Assembly (NCBI GenBank): GCA_937967995.1
Contig: CALBTB010000013.1
Span: forward strand, 66,418-130,417
DNA: 64,000 nucleotides
Source: an uncultured Gammaproteobacteria bacterium
Lineage (GTDB): Bacteria > Pseudomonadota > Gammaproteobacteria > UBA6429 > Thiohalophilaceae
Direction: 5' to 3'
Shown here: positions 62,025-64,000 of the stretch, piece by piece
How positions within the stretch are numbered: position 1 is the stretch's first letter
Layout of the letters: each line of letters begins with the position of its first letter
Notes under the pieces: model-generated
Told to the model about the DNA's origin: nothing
The model's input: the letters and a program-made list of their open reading frames with translations, nothing else
Database searches by the model: none
Translations under genes and position numbers: made by a program

Positions 62025-62573
62025 CTAATAATAAGGTTTGTCGGGGGCGTCCTGGAAGCGTTGCACTGACTCCCGGATTTCTTTTTCCGCGTCCCCGCCA
62101 TTGGACCAGCCGCTGACCTTGACCCATTTGTTTTTTTCCAGGTCCTTGTAGTGCTCGAAGAAATGGGTAATTTGATCGATCAACATGCGCGGTAAATCGT
62201 CCGGGGTTTTGGCGTCACGATACATCACACACAGCTTGTCGATAGGCACGGCGAGGATCTTGGCATCCGGACCACTTTCGTCTTCCATTTGCAGCACGCC
62301 GATGGCCCGGCAACGGATAACGGAACCACTTATTAAAGGTATTGGTGTGACGACCAGCACATCCACCGGATCACCGTCCTCGGACAGTGTTTTTGGAATA
62401 TAGCCATAGTTGCAGGGATAGTGCATGGCGGTGTTCATGAAGCGATCAACGAACATGGCGCCGGTTTCCTTGTCGACTTCGTATTTCACCGGATCAGAAT
62501 GAGAAGGGATCTCGATGATGACATTGAAATCATTGGGAATGTCTTTACCGGGACCGACGCGATCAAGATTCAT
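62025..62573 (-). CDS. ppa: Inorganic pyrophosphatase, family I
   Basis: A 182-residue enzyme close to E. coli PPase (176 residues). The active-site motifs are present: FNVIIEIPSHSDPVKYEVDKE, YPCNYGYIPKTL, the signature DGDPVDVLV and WVKVSGW. It hydrolyses PPi, driving biosynthetic reactions. The gene is divergent from adk across 463 bases and its start has GGTCAGT upstream. Confidence 0.95.
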   Translation of the reverse strand: MNLDRVGPGKDIPNDFNVIIEIPSHSDPVKYEVDKETGAMFVDRFMNTAMHYPCNYGYIPKTLSEDGDPVDVLVVTPIPLISGSVIRCRAIGVLQMEDESGPDAKILAVPIDKLCVMYRDAKTPDDLPRMLIDQITHFFEHYKDLEKNKWVKVSGWSNGGDAEKEIRESVQRFQDAPDKPYY

Positions 62574-63036
62574 AATGACTGACCTTTAATAACTTAATTT
62601 ATGCAGGGTTCTCGAAAAGCCGCGTATTCTAACAGGCAAAACGTCAATGTAAATGCGGTTTGGAGAAAATTTCGCCGCCATGGCTATAACCGCATAATTT
62701 TAAAGGAAAAAATAAGGTTCGTCTTCGAATGCTGTAGCCGTTTACACAATGGCAATGTAGCGATGAAAAGACATTTTTACACGCAACAGGACGATGTTGT
62801 GCGTCGTGCATTTTGACACGTAATGTGAAATGAAACTGGATACCATAATGACAGATCTTTCAAGTTGGCATTGACGTTTTGTGCCGGAATTAGCATGAGT
62901 GATCCATTGACTTGTTATTGCTGAGCGTCTAGTTTTACGGCTCTATGCTTTGAATACTGTGCTTGATAAAAAACACTAATGATAAAATCTCACAGTGTCT
63001 GATAATCAAAAAACCGGAATGGAGTGAGAAATAAAA
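62574..63036. other. Long intergenic region between ppa and adk
   Basis: This 463-base stretch carries the divergent promoters of ppa and adk, which I cannot place with confidence; TAAAAT at 62985-62990 (in GATAAAATC) is a possible adk -10 without a good -35. It also holds an 8-base inverted repeat. A 71-codon open frame at 62601-62816 has no ribosome site and no recognisable similarity. Confidence 0.5.
62653..62695. repeat. Inverted repeat in the ppa-adk intergenic region
   Basis: ATGCGGTT (62653-62660) and AACCGCAT (62688-62695) form perfect arms around 27 bases and are followed by AATTTT on the plus strand. It may be a hairpin of a small RNA or leader, or a regulator site. Nothing else supports it. 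Confidence 0.3.
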
Positions 63037-64000
63037 ATGAGAATTGTATTAATCGGTGCCCCGGGCGGGGGCAAAGGCACACAAGCCAAACTACTCATCG
63101 AGAAATATGGCATTCCCCAGGTGTCCACCGGTGATCTTTTAAGAGAAGCCGTGGCGGCCGGAACTCCTCTGGGTATGCAGGCGAAAGCCGCAATGGATGC
63201 CGGTCAACTGGTTTCGGATGACATTGTGCTCGGTATGATCAAGGAACGCCTGTCCAAACCTGATGCACAGAAAGGATTCATCCTGGACGGTTTTCCACGC
63301 AACATTCCGCAGGCCGAAGCACTGGATGAATTACTCGATGAAATGGGTAAACCGTTGCAGACATCCCTGCTGATTGATGTCGAATTCGATATTCTGATGC
63401 AGCGTCTGACGGGTCGACGTACCTGTAGCTCGTGTGGACAGATGTTTAACGTCTACACCAATCCACCCCGAGTGGAAGGCGTTTGTGATAAGTGTGGTGG
63501 ACAGGTTACGCAACGCTCTGATGACAATGAAGCGACAATCAGTAACCGCCTGCGTGTCTATGAAGCGCAGACAGCACCGCTGGTCGATTACTACCGTGCA
63601 CAGGGTAAACTTCGTAGCGTGAAGGGCACCGGCGAGATCGATGATATCTTTACCAGCATCGTCCAGGTCCTGGAGAGCCTGCCTTCCGGTGATGGTGCCA
63701 GCAAACCCAAGGCAGCAGCCAAGAAAAAGTCTGGTAGCAAGAAAAAACCCTCAGCCAAAAAGAAAACTTCGGGTAAAAAGAAAACCACCAAGAAGAAGGC
63801 GGCAGGCAAGAAGAAGTCTGCAGGTAAAAAGAAAGCGACCAAGAAGAAGACCAGCAAGAAAAAGGCTGCGAAGAAGAAGGTAAGCAAGAAGAAGACCAAG
63901 CGTAAGGCAGCCAAGAAGAAGGCGGCCAAGAAGAAAACAGCCAGGAAGAAGACCAAGCGTAAGGTAGCGAAGAAAAAGGCCAAGAAGAAAGCGGCCAAAA
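63037..64000 (+). CDS. adk: Adenylate kinase with zinc LID and very long Lys-rich tail (partial, 3' end outside window)
   Basis: The frame from ATG 63037 (GGAGTGAG upstream) is open to the window edge for 321 codons. Residues 1-215 are a full long-type adenylate kinase: P-loop GAPGGGKGTQ (7-16), AMP-site STGDLLREAV, LDGFPRN, and a LID with four Cys (130, 133, 150, 153) that should bind zinc, unlike E. coli Adk. The normal end comes near residue 215, but the frame continues as about 100 residues of (A/S/T/G)-KKK repeats, more than half lysine, like histone H1 tails or AlgP. The tail is in frame with no stop and AAG-rich. It likely binds nucleic acid or polyanions; the true length is unknown. 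Confidence 0.93.
   Translation, partial: MRIVLIGAPGGGKGTQAKLLIEKYGIPQVSTGDLLREAVAAGTPLGMQAKAAMDAGQLVSDDIVLGMIKERLSKPDAQKGFILDGFPRNIPQAEALDELLDEMGKPLQTSLLIDVEFDILMQRLTGRRTCSSCGQMFNVYTNPPRVEGVCDKCGGQVTQRSDDNEATISNRLRVYEAQTAPLVDYYRAQGKLRSVKGTGEIDDIFTSIVQVLESLPSGDGASKPKAAAKKKSGSKKKPSAKKKTSGKKKTTKKKAAGKKKSAGKKKATKKKTSKKKAAKKKVSKKKTKRKAAKKKAAKKKTARKKTKRKVAKKKAKKKAAK

Noticed and set aside
62601..62816. A 71-codon plus-strand open frame between ppa and adk
   Set aside because: No ribosome site, no recognisable domain, and a random-looking composition; it overlaps the likely promoter region.
63591..63998. A minus-strand open frame with a Phe/Leu-rich, membrane-like translation opposite the adk tail
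   Set aside because: It is the complement of the AAG/AAA-rich lysine repeats; Phe and Leu codons arise automatically from that composition, and the plus-strand frame is continuous with adk.

Overview
The window reads as chromosomal DNA of a free-living, aerobic or microaerobic gammaproteobacterium outside the Enterobacterales. The evidence is a combination of RapA, MutH, TamA/TamB, PpnN, HtpX, MetA and MoaC/D/E of gammaproteobacterial type, together with a DsrC/TusE relative, a SulP transporter and many cyclic-di-GMP proteins. Gene density is high, base composition looks even (near 50% G+C by eye), and I see no insertion sequence, phage gene, CRISPR array, rRNA or tRNA. The genus cannot be fixed by eye; a sulfur-cycle-associated lineage is an inference only.

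Layout. 1-5 kb: the end of an AsmA-like gene, a stand-alone EF-G (fusA2 type) with a clear terminator, then a small membrane protein, a GlcG/HbpS-like protein and the nucleotide nucleosidase ppnN in one operon. 5-10.4 kb: the tamA-tamB translocation pair. 10.4-13.7 kb: a coiled-coil protein, a MarR regulator divergent from a DsrE-like protein, a periplasmic TPR-like protein and a MarC membrane protein. 13.7-31.1 kb: a signalling-rich stretch with three GGDEF-EAL proteins (one with a fused solute-binding domain, one beside a PstS-like binding protein, one with CHASE and PAS domains), two divergent HD-GYP proteins, a NYN-domain nuclease overlapping a cache-like sensor, and a GAF histidine kinase. 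Inside it lies a porin / FMN-binding / PepSY module behind a good Fur box.

31.4-39.9 kb: htpX (with a heat-shock-like promoter), a SulP transporter, a tandem-duplicated DsrC/TusE protein, a peroxiredoxin-glutaredoxin fusion, a fatty acid desaturase, an MFS transporter and a b-type cytochrome. 39.9-45.7 kb: rapA, a small helix-turn-helix protein, a thioredoxin-like protein, metA and a partner ATPase. 45.7-56.3 kb: the most unfamiliar stretch, with a membrane-anchored protein carrying a metzincin-type zinc site joined to a DUF350 protein, a hydrolase-like/TlpA fusion, a PP2C phosphatase beside a Ser/Thr kinase, a lipoprotein, an outer-membrane-like protein, a dienelactone hydrolase and an FHA-DoxX-FHA cluster. 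Kinase, phosphatase and FHA readers within 6 kb suggest a local Ser/Thr phosphosignalling set.

56.4-64 kb: a membrane-anchored glutamate-synthase-like flavoprotein, mutH, a Sel1-repeat protein, moaC divergent from moaD-moaE, a YfcE-like phosphodiesterase, pyrophosphatase, and at the right edge an adenylate kinase whose frame continues into a tail more than half lysine that is still open where the window ends. That adenylate kinase, the metzincin-like protein, the tandem DsrC/TusE protein and the Fur-controlled flavin module are the observations I would follow first.
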